Source: an uncultured Eubacteriales bacterium
Lineage (GTDB): Bacteria > Bacillota > Clostridia > Christensenellales > Borkfalkiaceae
Length of the DNA stretch: 40,223 bases
NCBI GenBank assembly: GCA_900320065.1
Contig: ONQV01000004.1
Coordinates: forward strand, 1 to 40,223
Direction: 5' to 3'
The notes under the pieces were generated by a model, which was given only the letters and a program-made list of their open reading frames with translations, searched no databases and was not told where the DNA came from. Shown piece after piece: positions 14,576 through 23,071 of the stretch. Positions within the stretch are counted from its first letter, which is position 1. The number at the start of each line of letters is the position of its first letter. A program made the translations under genes and the position numbers.

Positions 14576-16261
14576 TTAATCGGTTTTTTTATCGAAACAG
14601 TCGCAACGGTGCGTGCCGACGTAGCCCGTATCGTTGCATTTTTCGCAGGCGTATTTGGGAGAAAGGTCGGAAAATTCCAACCCGATTTTCGCAAGCAGTT
14701 CGTTCGCTTTAATATAAAGTTCGTCCTTTTCCCGCTTCAATGTTTCCGTGGCGGTAGCGTCTTCCGCAATCTCCGCAAACGCAAGGTCTTTTTCTATGCC
14801 GAAAATGCGTTCGTAAATCTTCGCAAAACCTTCTACGTCCATAGCCTTTTCGAGATTTTTCTGCGCTCTCGAAACGGCTAGCGTCCGCCTTCTCGCATAC
14901 TCTCTGTTATAATCTTCCTGCGAAGCAGTGCCGAAGTTTTCGGTATGTTCTTTCGCACCGTCAAGACTGAACACACCCTTATTCTTCCAGTTTGAAAGCA
15001 CGCCGTTTATGTAGGGCAAGGGCGAAGTTTTGCCCGCGGCAAGTCGCGCCGCTTCCAAAATCATATCTTCGGAAAAATTCCAACTTTTCCATATCAAAAG
15101 GTTTTCCTTATCCCACGCGTTGGGGCGGCGGTTCGCACCGCATACCGTAAGCATTTTCGTCAAAAATTCTTCCGTGTTCTTCTCTTGTTCAAAGCAGTCG
15201 TTTACGCTTGAAAGGTCGATTATACCGCGTTCGCGCAAACGTTCTATGGTTTCGTCGGCTTCCGCAAGCGTGTTTTTGCCTTCGCGGAAAAGCCTGTTCG
15301 CTATAACGAGCAGCGCGTCTTCCGAATACCCGTAAGACAGCCATTTGTTGATATATTCGTCTATTTCGGTATCGATAACGTCCACGTAAACGGAAAGAGC
15401 GCGGTTAAAGCGTATCGCAAGGTCGTAAACCGCCTGCTTGTTCGCAAGGAACTCCGCTATCTCTTCTTTGCCGAAACGTTTAGCGGAATACAAATCCAAA
15501 AGCAAACGGTCTAGTTTTTCCATACTGCTCTTTTTGAGAGTTTTCGCGGCGAAAACGATACTGTCCGGCTCGAAAGAAAGTTCTTTCGTCCATTTTTTGA
15601 ATAAATTTTGGTCGTCTATATCGGGCACGCGGCGGATAGAGAGCGCTTTAAGGATTTTCGTTATCTCGCCCGTGCGGAATACGTACGAAGAGAGTTCTTT
15701 TTCCACTTTTTCCACGGTGGTTATGCCGCGGTTGCCGAAGTCTTTCGCCACTTTTGAAACGTATTTATAACTTATATCCGCGCCCTTTCTGTCGGCGCAG
15801 TACTTCGCTATCATAAGCATCGCTTCGGGCGTAATGGAATAAGTTTCCATTATCGTAAAATATTCCGAATATTCGCTCGTCGAAATCATACGGTCGGGCA
15901 GAAGCGCCTGCAATCCTTTTGAAAAATCGGTATATTTTTCCGCTTTGAATTTGCGGGGTTTAGCGTAAACGCTCGTCTGCGGCAGATATTTTACCGTAAA
16001 CGGGTCTTTTTCTATCACCGAACAAAGCCCGAATTCTTCCCAGTAATTAAAGCAGTCCACGACCTTTTCTTCCGAAAGAGAAAGGGCGGCGGCAAAGTCC
16101 TTTAACCCGTCGCAAACGGACGGATTTCCGCAAAGATAAAGTCCGTAAAGGTAGACCTTTACGGCGTCGCCGGGGGCTTCTTTAAGATATTCGCATATAA
16201 AAGAATTTTCCACGCCCGTGTAGGCGTTCTGCGAAAATTCTTTGGAAAAAGAACATATCAT
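14576..16261 (-). CDS. DnaD-family replication protein with several DnaD domains and a helicase-loader-like zinc module
   Basis: This 561-residue protein is much longer than common DnaD proteins (about 230-350). Residues 1-120 look like a winged helix (VKVYLYGLYLCGNPS, EKVVDCFNYWEEFGLCSVIE). Several DnaD/DnaB_2-type helical repeats follow, with the W/Y-rich pattern clearest near YKYVSKVAKDFGNRGI, WLSYGYSEDALLVIANRL and YINGVLSNWKNKGV. The C-terminal 110 residues (YERIFGIEKDLA, then KYACEKCNDTGYVGTHRCDC) match the start of clostridial DnaC/DnaI helicase loaders, a zinc-binding region known to contact the replicative helicase. The AAA+ ATPase half that should follow is absent and a terminator lies just downstream. 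Its role is probably primosome assembly with DnaB (23072). Two ATG-like starts overlap at 16261, with AAAGG upstream. Confidence 0.85.
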   Translation of the reverse strand: MICSFSKEFSQNAYTGVENSFICEYLKEAPGDAVKVYLYGLYLCGNPSVCDGLKDFAAALSLSEEKVVDCFNYWEEFGLCSVIEKDPFTVKYLPQTSVYAKPRKFKAEKYTDFSKGLQALLPDRMISTSEYSEYFTIMETYSITPEAMLMIAKYCADRKGADISYKYVSKVAKDFGNRGITTVEKVEKELSSYVFRTGEITKILKALSIRRVPDIDDQNLFKKWTKELSFEPDSIVFAAKTLKKSSMEKLDRLLLDLYSAKRFGKEEIAEFLANKQAVYDLAIRFNRALSVYVDVIDTEIDEYINKWLSYGYSEDALLVIANRLFREGKNTLAEADETIERLRERGIIDLSSVNDCFEQEKNTEEFLTKMLTVCGANRRPNAWDKENLLIWKSWNFSEDMILEAARLAAGKTSPLPYINGVLSNWKNKGVFSLDGAKEHTENFGTASQEDYNREYARRRTLAVSRAQKNLEKAMDVEGFAKIYERIFGIEKDLAFAEIAEDATATETLKREKDELYIKANELLAKIGLEFSDLSPKYACEKCNDTGYVGTHRCDCFDKKTD

Positions 16262-16305
16262 AAGCGCTTACCTTTAAGTTTCGCAAAAAAATCGTTTGTT
16301 TAGTG

Positions 16306-16334
16306 TTGCAAAAGACGAATTAAAGTATTATAAT
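16306..16334 (+). promoter_or_regulatory. Promoter upstream of the 16505 gene
   Basis: TTGCAA (16306-16311), 17 bases, TATAAT (16329-16334). The predicted transcript start is near 16341, exactly the first base of a 13-bp inverted repeat. The leader before ATG 16505 is about 164 bases. The minus-strand gene's own promoter must lie in the same AT-rich stretch, but I cannot fix it. Confidence 0.75.
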
Positions 16335-16340
16335 AGTATA

Positions 16341-16441
16341 ATAAATATTTAAAATAGCAAAATCTACCGTTTTTAACGGGGTAATGGTAATAATACCACA
16401 TTCCTTCGCAAAAATCAACAGATTTATCTTTAAATATTTAT
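16341..16441 (+). ncRNA. Candidate structured leader RNA of unknown class
   Basis: A 13-bp perfect closing stem, ATAAATATTTAAA (16341-16353) with TTTAAATATTTAT (16429-16441). Inside it, AAATCT (16360-16365) pairs AGATTT (16420-16425). Inside that sit two hairpins: CCGTT-TTT-AACGG (16367-16379) and TGGTA-ATAA-TACCA (16385-16398). The nested, branched layout begins at the predicted transcript start, as riboswitch-like leaders do. It matches no class I can recall. The AT-rich outer stem could also be a small mobile-element-like inverted repeat. Confidence 0.45.
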
Positions 16442-16443
16442 CG

Positions 16444-16490
16444 CCTTTCGCTTCCCGCGAAAAATTACGCGCAATTTTCTTTGCGAAAGG
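16444..16490 (+). promoter_or_regulatory. Second leader hairpin just before the ribosome-binding site
   Basis: CCTTTCGC (16444-16451) pairs GCGAAAGG (16483-16490), with an inner CGCG (16456-16459) pairing CGCG (16468-16471). It ends seven bases before the GGAG at 16497-16500, so it may act with the upstream structure on translation of the 16505 gene. Confidence 0.45.
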
Positions 16491-16504
16491 TCGTTCGGAG
16501 AACT

Positions 16505-18211
16505 ATGTCCGGAAAATTTTTAACACCGACAGCCATCTGGAAAAATTTTAACGCAGGCGAAGTCAAAGCGGAAATTATACACGAATCGGCTACGAAGAAT
16601 TTCAGTTTCACGCATCTTCGCATATCGGGCAGGAAAACCGCGGACGGCGAAGTTTCTATCTACGCCGTACTTACGCGTAAAGCGCAGTTGACGCTTGCTC
16701 CCGCCGTGGTCGTCGTACAGGATTTTTGCGACGGCGCGGATACGACTCTCGCAAAAAAACTCGCGGAAAGGGGATATACCGTTTTAACGGTGGACCTTGC
16801 GGGCGCGACGGAGCGGAATACGGCGAGAGAAGTTGCGGGCGTGGATAAACCTTACACCGTTTATCCGGAAAGCCTTAAATACTCTGTTTACGATAAAGCA
16901 ACGGTAGACAAAGCGGAAATAGAAGGCGACGCTTTCGCCACTTGTTGGTACGAGTGGGGCAGAGTAATAAGGTATTCGCTCGAATATATCAAATCGAATC
17001 CGCTCGTAACCAAAGTCGGCGTCTTGGGGATAGGTGAAGCGGCTACTTCGCTTTGGCACGTTATTACGGCGGACTGCGGGCTGTCCTGTGCGGTTATCGT
17101 CGGCAACGCGGGCTGGAAGGGGTATCGCGGAATAAGCAAGTTCGACGATACGCCCGAACCGCAGTTTTCGGACAACGCCTTAAAATATCTCGCGGGCGTT
17201 GAACCGCAGGCGTACGCCGCGCACGTTAAATGTCCGCTGATGCTTTTAGCGCCGACGAACAGTCCCGATTACGATATCGACAGGGCTTACGATACCGTTT
17301 CCCGAATTTCCGATAATATTTACACGGCGGTGGACTATACCGTCGGCGGAAGAAAGTGCGTAAGTACCGAGAGTTTCCGCGGGGCGCTCACTTTTATGGA
17401 CGCGTTTTTGTTAAAAGACGCGCCCGATCTTGCGAACGAAGTTTCGCTTAAAATCACGGCGGAAGACGGTGTGATAAAAGCGGAAGTTTCGCCCGACCTT
17501 AAAGGACTTAAAAAAGTTTCGGTGTACTTTTCGGAAGAAGAATTAAATCCCGCTTTGCGTTCATGGAACAAAGAAGAGAAAATCGTTTCTGAAAAGGACG
17601 GCGCGTATACCTTTAACTACGTGCCGTACAGCGATTCGGAAACGGTAACGTTTTTCGCTCGTGCCGAATATGAAAACGGGCTTAATCTTTGTTCCGTCGT
17701 GGGCTTTAAAAAACTCGACGGTGCGGAATTTTCGGCAAAAGACCGCCATCGCGTTCTTTATTCTTCGCGTTCGGCGTCGGGGCTCAACGGGTATTATCCC
17801 GCCGTCGAAAACGACGTGGCGCCTTTCGGTATAGACTTAAACGAGAAGGCGGTAGTCAAGGTAAAAAACGGTCCTATGGATATAGCGGGCGTTTCCTGCG
17901 ACGAAGGGGTGGTAACTTTCAAAGTAAATATGCAGAAGTATAAACCCGCGCAGGGCGCTATGCTTATGCTGGACGTGTTCATAAAGGGCGGCGGCGATTT
18001 CAGTATAAAGGCGATAACCGATTATTACGGCAAAAAGACCGAATATACGGCGAAAATAAATATTTTCGGAGACCTTTGGCAGAACGTTAAACTCGAACTC
18101 AACAACTTCAAGACCGCCGAAGGCATGGGGCTTAAATCATACGATAACGTGGAAGCGCTCGAACTGTATTCCGAAAGCAGATTTATCGTCAACAATCTTT
18201 TGTGGGTATAA
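16505..18211 (+). CDS. Alpha/beta-hydrolase-like protein lacking the nucleophile, with C-terminal beta domain
   Basis: ATG 16505, with GGAG four bases upstream, is preferred to the in-frame TTG at 16481. The 568-residue product has no signal peptide. Residues 60-310 follow the acetyl-xylan-esterase/dienelactone-hydrolase fold: PAVVVVQDFCDGAD, LAERGYTVLTVDLAG, VGVLGIGEAATSLW and CPLMLLAPTNSPD. The nucleophile elbow GxSxGG reads GIGEAA, so the catalytic serine is glycine, and no clear catalytic histidine follows. It is probably a pseudoenzyme. Residues 320-568 look like beta-sandwich modules; the end (LWQNVKLELNNFK with IVNNLLWV) resembles carbohydrate-binding domains. It may bind a glycan or ester ligand inside the cell. 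It stands first in a long plus-strand gene block. Confidence 0.8.
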   Translation: MSGKFLTPTAIWKNFNAGEVKAEIIHESATKNFSFTHLRISGRKTADGEVSIYAVLTRKAQLTLAPAVVVVQDFCDGADTTLAKKLAERGYTVLTVDLAGATERNTAREVAGVDKPYTVYPESLKYSVYDKATVDKAEIEGDAFATCWYEWGRVIRYSLEYIKSNPLVTKVGVLGIGEAATSLWHVITADCGLSCAVIVGNAGWKGYRGISKFDDTPEPQFSDNALKYLAGVEPQAYAAHVKCPLMLLAPTNSPDYDIDRAYDTVSRISDNIYTAVDYTVGGRKCVSTESFRGALTFMDAFLLKDAPDLANEVSLKITAEDGVIKAEVSPDLKGLKKVSVYFSEEELNPALRSWNKEEKIVSEKDGAYTFNYVPYSDSETVTFFARAEYENGLNLCSVVGFKKLDGAEFSAKDRHRVLYSSRSASGLNGYYPAVENDVAPFGIDLNEKAVVKVKNGPMDIAGVSCDEGVVTFKVNMQKYKPAQGAMLMLDVFIKGGGDFSIKAITDYYGKKTEYTAKINIFGDLWQNVKLELNNFKTAEGMGLKSYDNVEALELYSESRFIVNNLLWV

Positions 18212-18218
18212 AAGCCTT

Positions 18219-18416
18219 ATGATTTTCAAAGTAGGGGATAAAATAAAATCTAAAAAGCCGCACGCTTGCGGCGGGAGAGAGTGGGAAATAACGCGCACGG
18301 GCGCGGACGTTAAACTGCGCTGTTTAAGTTGCGGGCGCGTTATTTTCGTTTCCGTGCCCGACGCCGAAAAAATGACGGCGGTATATTATCCGAAAGGAGA
18401 AAGCGATGCGGGATAA
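18219..18416 (+). CDS. DUF951 family protein
   Basis: This 65-residue protein is typical of DUF951: VGDKIKSKKPHACGGREWEI at the start, then RTGADVKLRCLSCGR. Cysteines 17, 35 and 38 suggest a small zinc-binding or nucleic-acid-binding beta fold. Function is unknown. It overlaps lepB by 11 bases, and the SD for lepB (AAGGAG) lies in its last codons. Confidence 0.9.
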   Translation: MIFKVGDKIKSKKPHACGGREWEITRTGADVKLRCLSCGRVIFVSVPDAEKMTAVYYPKGESDAG

Positions 18417-19053
18417 TACTTTTACCTACGGAAAATCGCTTTACGAAAAATATCGCGACGATTTGAAATCCAACGCTATTTTCGGCATTATTGCGGCGTT
18501 TGTGCTTACAGTTCTCGTCTTTTTCGTCGTTCTTACGAATTTCGTTCTCATCAAGGTGAAAGTAAGCGGTTCGTCAATGGTTCCCACCCTTAATTCGGGC
18601 GACGTGGTGCTGGTGAACGTATACGGTTCTCCCCGTCGCGGCGACGTAATAATTATTTCGGGCGAAAAGGACAACGGAGACTGGCTTATAAAGCGCGCGA
18701 TAGCGCTCGGGGGCGACACCGTGAAGATAGAAGGCGGCTACGTCTATCTTAAAAAGTCGGGCGAAACGGAATTTATCCAACTTGAAGAACCCTATCTCGG
18801 CGGGCAAGGCATAACCTTTTATCCCAACGTAAACAACAGCGGCGACACCGCGCCTACAAGTTGGGAAGTGGAAGAAGACTGCGTTTTTTATCTCGGCGAC
18901 AACAGAAGAGCGAGCCACGACAGCCGTTCGGCGGATTTCGGCACTTGTAAAAGAGAACAGATTGTCGGCACGGTAAGCGATATTGCGATTAAGTTAAGGG
19001 GAATAAACACCTTTTTCGAGCGGATATCGCAAAGAATAAACGATTTGTTCTGA
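18406..19053 (+). CDS. lepB: Type I signal peptidase
   Basis: This 215-residue, Gram-positive-type signal peptidase has one N-terminal membrane helix (about 24-48) and then the catalytic domain outside the membrane. Serine 57 lies in SGSSMVPTL, lysine 96 lies in WLIKRAIALGGD, and the C-terminal box reads LGDNRRASHDSR. It cleaves signal peptides from exported proteins. The lipoprotein at 4755 would instead need signal peptidase II. Confidence 0.95.
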   Translation: MRDNTFTYGKSLYEKYRDDLKSNAIFGIIAAFVLTVLVFFVVLTNFVLIKVKVSGSSMVPTLNSGDVVLVNVYGSPRRGDVIIISGEKDNGDWLIKRAIALGGDTVKIEGGYVYLKKSGETEFIQLEEPYLGGQGITFYPNVNNSGDTAPTSWEVEEDCVFYLGDNRRASHDSRSADFGTCKREQIVGTVSDIAIKLRGINTFFERISQRINDLF

Positions 19054-19083
19054 ACGAAAAGTAAATAAATTTCAGGGGCGGTT

Positions 19084-19614
19084 ATGGTAGAGTATTATAC
19101 CGACGCCGAACTTAATTCGGCAAAAAAACAGAAGAAGAAAACGCTTATAATATATTTTATCGTGCTGGGCGTATACGTCGCGGCGACGCTTGCGTTTTTA
19201 ATATATTACTTGACTTTACCGTACAAGGGCTACGGCGATACCGCTAGCAAAATTTCGCGCATAAAAGCGGGACATTATTCTCTGACCGCGGTTTTCGTGA
19301 TATTTTCTTTCATCTATCTCGGAATCGTGTATAAACGGGTGCGGCGCTACTATAAAATATGCGTGCATCTTTCGACGGGACTTCGCGAAACCACGGTCGC
19401 TAATTTTATCGAATACGACGAAACTTTACAGGATAAAGACGGAGTGGATTTTAAGTCGCTCGTCTTTCTCGAATGGAATAAATATAAAAAAGATTTTTAC
19501 GAGAGAAAAGTGCTGGTATTTTACGAGAAACCTTTTCCGGAAATTCCGGAACAGGCAAACGTTTCCTTCGTTACGCAGGGGAACGTGCTCGTATCTTACG
19601 AAATTTTATCTTAA
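19084..19614 (+). CDS. Hypothetical two-helix membrane protein
   Basis: This 176-residue protein has a short basic N-terminus (KKQKKKT), two predicted membrane helices at about 18-43 and 65-85, and then a soluble C-terminal domain of about 90 residues with mixed strands (RKVLVFYEKPF, NVLVSYEIL). I do not recognise the family. An AGGGG SD lies before the ATG. It sits between lepB and the ACT/PFL pair, 30 and 22 bases away, so it is probably co-transcribed. Confidence 0.7.
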   Translation: MVEYYTDAELNSAKKQKKKTLIIYFIVLGVYVAATLAFLIYYLTLPYKGYGDTASKISRIKAGHYSLTAVFVIFSFIYLGIVYKRVRRYYKICVHLSTGLRETTVANFIEYDETLQDKDGVDFKSLVFLEWNKYKKDFYERKVLVFYEKPFPEIPEQANVSFVTQGNVLVSYEILS

Positions 19615-19635
19615 AAAAGGGTCAAGGAGAACGGT

Positions 19636-19902
19636 ATGAAAGCAATAGTCAGCGTTATAGGCAAGGACAAATCGGGTATAATAGCAAAGGTCGCTACCGC
19701 GCTCGCGGAAAACGGAGTTAATATCGAAGACATAAGTCAGACGATAGTTCAGGGCAATTTTACTATGATAATGATGTGCGAATTAGGCGATAAAATTTCC
19801 GTGGCGGAACTAGGGGAAATTCTCGATAAAACGGGCAAGGACAAGGGCGTTACGATACGCGTTCAGCACGAAGATATTTTTAACGCGATGCACTCGCTTT
19901 AA
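19636..19902 (+). CDS. ACT domain protein (UPF0237 family)
   Basis: The 88 residues form a single ACT domain (KAIVSVIGKDKSGIIAKVATAL with a G-V-N-I-E-D-I turn), the fold that senses amino acids or small ligands. The gene is almost always paired with a PFL/UPF0210 gene, as here, 11 bases upstream of it. It is presumed to be that protein's regulator or subunit. The ligand is unknown. Confidence 0.93.
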   Translation: MKAIVSVIGKDKSGIIAKVATALAENGVNIEDISQTIVQGNFTMIMMCELGDKISVAELGEILDKTGKDKGVTIRVQHEDIFNAMHSL

Positions 19903-19913
19903 GGCGGTAATAT

Positions 19914-21269
19914 ATGTTAAGTAAAAACGAAATAATTGAAACCGTCAATATGGTGGACAAAGAACACCTTGATATAAGAACGGTAACGATGGGAATATCC
20001 CTTCTTCCTTGCGTAAGGGAAGACGCTAAGACCACTGCGTCGCTCGTTTACGACAGAATTTGTAAAAAAGCGGAAAATATCGTGTCGGTCGCGGACGAAC
20101 TCGCTAAAACTTACGGTATCCCGATTATCAATAAACGCGTTTCGGTAACCCCCGTAAGTCTTATTACCGCGCCTTCGGGCGGCGACGGCGTTATCGTTGC
20201 CAAAGCGCTCGATAAAGCGGCAAAGGAACTCGGCATAGACTTTTTGGGCGGATACACCGCGCTCGTGCAAAAGGGTATGACTTCCTACGAGCGTAAGTTT
20301 ATAGAGAGTATTCCCGAAGCGCTGTCCGTTACCGAAAGATTGTGTTCTTCGGTGAACGTCGGCTCTTCCAAAACGGGTATAAATATGGACGCCGTGCGCC
20401 TTCTCGGCGAGATAATAAAAGAGACGGCGGCAAAAACCGAAGATAACGACGGTTTGGGCTGCGCCAAGTTCGTGGCGTTTTGCAACGCGGTGGAAGACAA
20501 TCCCTTTATGGCGGGCGCTTTCCACGGCGTAGGCGAAGGCGAAACGGTAGTAAACGTTGGCGTTTCGGGTCCGGGGGTCGTGCACCACGCCATCAAGAAT
20601 ATGCGCGGAGCAAGCCTTGACGAGATAGCGGAAGTAATTAAAAAGACGGCGTTCAAGATCACCCGCGCGGGCACGCTTATCGCTAAACGTGCGGCGAAGC
20701 GCTTAAACGCCGAATTCGGCATCGTCGATTTATCGCTCGCGCCGACGCCCGTTATGGGTGATTCGGTTGCGCATATATTAGAAGAAATAGGGCTTTCGTC
20801 CGTGGGGGCGCACGGCACTACCGCCGCGCTCGCTTTACTTAACGACGCGGTCAAAAAGGGCGGCGTTATGGCAAGTTCTTCGGTGGGCGGGCTTTCGGGC
20901 GCGTTTATTCCGGTCAGCGAAGATATAGGTATGATAAACGCCGCGGAGAAAGGCGCTATCGACATAAACAAACTCGAAGCGATGACCGCCGTTTGCAGCG
21001 TCGGCATAGATATGGTGGCAATCCCCGGCGATACGCCCGCTTCGACGATTTCCGGCATAATCGCCGACGAAGCGGCGATAGGTATGATAAACAACAAGAC
21101 CACCGCGGTAAGGGTTATTCCCGTTCCGAACAAAAAGGTGGGCGATAAAGTGGACTTCGGCGGGCTTTTGGGTACTGCGCCCGTTATGGCGGTAAGCCCG
21201 TACGGTTCGGAAACGCTGATAGCGCGCGGCGGACGTATTCCCGCGCCCATACATAGCAACAAAAACTGA
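19914..21269 (+). CDS. PFL family protein (UPF0210/DUF711)
   Basis: The 451 residues match the UPF0210 family: GISLLPC near the start, [58 protein letters not shown] and the closing GRIPAPIHS. The fold is related to glycyl-radical enzymes such as pyruvate formate-lyase, but I see no RVxGY glycyl-radical loop, so radical chemistry is unlikely. Reaction and substrate are unknown. Its conserved partner is the ACT protein upstream. Confidence 0.93.
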   Translation: MLSKNEIIETVNMVDKEHLDIRTVTMGISLLPCVREDAKTTASLVYDRICKKAENIVSVADELAKTYGIPIINKRVSVTPVSLITAPSGGDGVIVAKALDKAAKELGIDFLGGYTALVQKGMTSYERKFIESIPEALSVTERLCSSVNVGSSKTGINMDAVRLLGEIIKETAAKTEDNDGLGCAKFVAFCNAVEDNPFMAGAFHGVGEGETVVNVGVSGPGVVHHAIKNMRGASLDEIAEVIKKTAFKITRAGTLIAKRAAKRLNAEFGIVDLSLAPTPVMGDSVAHILEEIGLSSVGAHGTTAALALLNDAVKKGGVMASSSVGGLSGAFIPVSEDIGMINAAEKGAIDINKLEAMTAVCSVGIDMVAIPGDTPASTISGIIADEAAIGMINNKTTAVRVIPVPNKKVGDKVDFGGLLGTAPVMAVSPYGSETLIARGGRIPAPIHSNKN

Positions 21270-21297
21270 AACCGCTTAAAAGGAAAGGAGTGTAAAA

Positions 21298-23046
21298 TTG
21301 AGCGACAGATATAAGTGGGCGACCGAAGACCTGTATAAAGACTTAAACGCTTGGGAAGATGATTTCAAAAAGATAGAAAACCCCGATTTTAAGGAGTTTC
21401 GCGGAAAGTTGGGAAGGGCGGAAGGTTTTCTTGCCTGTATGAAGAAACAGGAAGAAACGGATATGATTTTAGAACGGCTTTCCGTTTACGCCTATATGAA
21501 ACACGACGAAAACACCAAGGACAGCGAATTCGACGCACTTTTAAACAGGATAAATTCCGTTGCGGTCAAGTGCGCCGCGGAAACGGCTTTTATAGGCCCC
21601 GAACTCACCGCGCTTGACGACGCGGTTATAAAGGGGTATATAGATAATCCCGACCTTAAAGACTACGATTACGCGCTTAAATGTGTTCTTAAAAACAAAG
21701 AACACGTGCTTTCCGAAAACGAAGAAAGGCTTTTGTCCCTTTCTCACGAAGCGCTTTCGTCTTTTAAAGACGTGTTTACGAAAATAGATAACGCCGATCT
21801 TCCGATAGGCGGTTTTTCGCATAACGGCAAAAAGTACCCTTTAACTCACGGGCTTTACGGCGTGTATATGCAGTCTCCCGACAGGGCGCTCCGCAAAAAG
21901 GCGTTCAAGGCATATTATAAGGCGTATACTTCGCTTATCAATACGATAGCCGCGACCTATTACGGAAGCGTGAAGAGCGACGCGTTTTACGCGAAAGCGA
22001 AAAAATATCCTTCCGCGCTTGCCGCGGCGCTTAGCGGCGAAGACGTGGACGTTTCGGTATATAAAAACCTTATTTCGTCCGTCCATACAGCCTTGCCGCT
22101 TTTACACGAGTATATGTCGGAAAAGAAAAAGGCGCTTAATCTCGATAAAATGTATATGTACGACGCGTACGTTCCCACCGTGGAAAACGCGGATATAAAA
22201 CTCGATTACGACGACGCGTATAAACTCGTAGTCAAGGGGCTTTCGGTACTCGGTAAAGAGTACACGGCGTTACTTAACAAAGCGCACGACGAACGCTGGC
22301 TGGACGTTTACGAAGCGGACGGCAAAAGGAGCGGAGCGTACAGTATTTCCGCTTACGGGGCGCACCCCTTCGTGCTTTTGAACTATCAGAAGACCACGCA
22401 CGACGTATTTACCATAGCGCACGAAATGGGGCACAGCATCCACTCGTATTTTTCGAGCAAAGAACAGCCCTATTCAAAAGCCGATTACAAAATTTTCGTG
22501 GCGGAAGTCGCAAGCACCGTGAACGAAGTGCTTTTGTGCCGCTACCTTTTAAAAAGCGAAACGGACGTAAAACTCAAAAAGTACCTGTTGTCCTACCTTA
22601 TGGAAATGATACGCACCACGCTTTTCCGCCAGACGCTTTTTTCCGAGTTTGAAGAAAAGGTGCACGATAAGGTCGAAAAGGGCGAGCCGTTAAACAAGGA
22701 CAATATGAGTAAAATTTACCTTTCCTTAAATAAGAAATATTACGGAAAGGCTATAACGCACGGTGGGGAAATAAAGTACGAGTGGGCGCGTATTCCGCAT
22801 TTTTACCGCGCGTTTTACGTTTATAAGTACGCTACGGGCATAATTTCCGCGCTTGCGATAGCGGACAGGATTTTGACCGAAGGCGAGCCCGCCGTAAAAG
22901 ATTACTTTAAGTTTTTGTCTTCGGGGGGATCCGACAGTCCCGTGGAATTATTGAAGATCGCGGGCGTAGATCTTACGACGGATAAGCCGTTCGCGGGCGC
23001 GTTTAAGGTGTTTAAGGACGCGCTTGACGAGTTCAAAGCCTTATAA
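21298..23046 (+). CDS. pepF: Oligoendopeptidase F (M3 metallopeptidase)
   Basis: The start is TTG 21298, seven bases after AAAGGAG; no better start is available. The 582-residue cytoplasmic zinc peptidase has HEMGH at 375-379 and a downstream glutamate (E403 in VAEVAST) as third ligand. It degrades short peptides, probably finishing what ClpP-type proteases release. It follows the PFL gene by 28 bases. Confidence 0.95.
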   Translation: MSDRYKWATEDLYKDLNAWEDDFKKIENPDFKEFRGKLGRAEGFLACMKKQEETDMILERLSVYAYMKHDENTKDSEFDALLNRINSVAVKCAAETAFIGPELTALDDAVIKGYIDNPDLKDYDYALKCVLKNKEHVLSENEERLLSLSHEALSSFKDVFTKIDNADLPIGGFSHNGKKYPLTHGLYGVYMQSPDRALRKKAFKAYYKAYTSLINTIAATYYGSVKSDAFYAKAKKYPSALAAALSGEDVDVSVYKNLISSVHTALPLLHEYMSEKKKALNLDKMYMYDAYVPTVENADIKLDYDDAYKLVVKGLSVLGKEYTALLNKAHDERWLDVYEADGKRSGAYSISAYGAHPFVLLNYQKTTHDVFTIAHEMGHSIHSYFSSKEQPYSKADYKIFVAEVASTVNEVLLCRYLLKSETDVKLKKYLLSYLMEMIRTTLFRQTLFSEFEEKVHDKVEKGEPLNKDNMSKIYLSLNKKYYGKAITHGGEIKYEWARIPHFYRAFYVYKYATGIISALAIADRILTEGEPAVKDYFKFLSSGGSDSPVELLKIAGVDLTTDKPFAGAFKVFKDALDEFKAL

Positions 23047-23071
23047 TTACGAAAGATAAAGGAGTTTCGAT

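Noticed and set aside
20285..21262. 325-residue open frame on the minus strand
   Set aside because: It lies wholly opposite the well-supported PFL-family gene, has biased composition and no SD or family motifs. It is a shadow frame of GC-rich third positions.
19914..21269. Glycyl-radical enzyme activity for the PFL-family protein
   Set aside because: No RVxGY-type radical loop is visible; the family name reflects fold similarity only.
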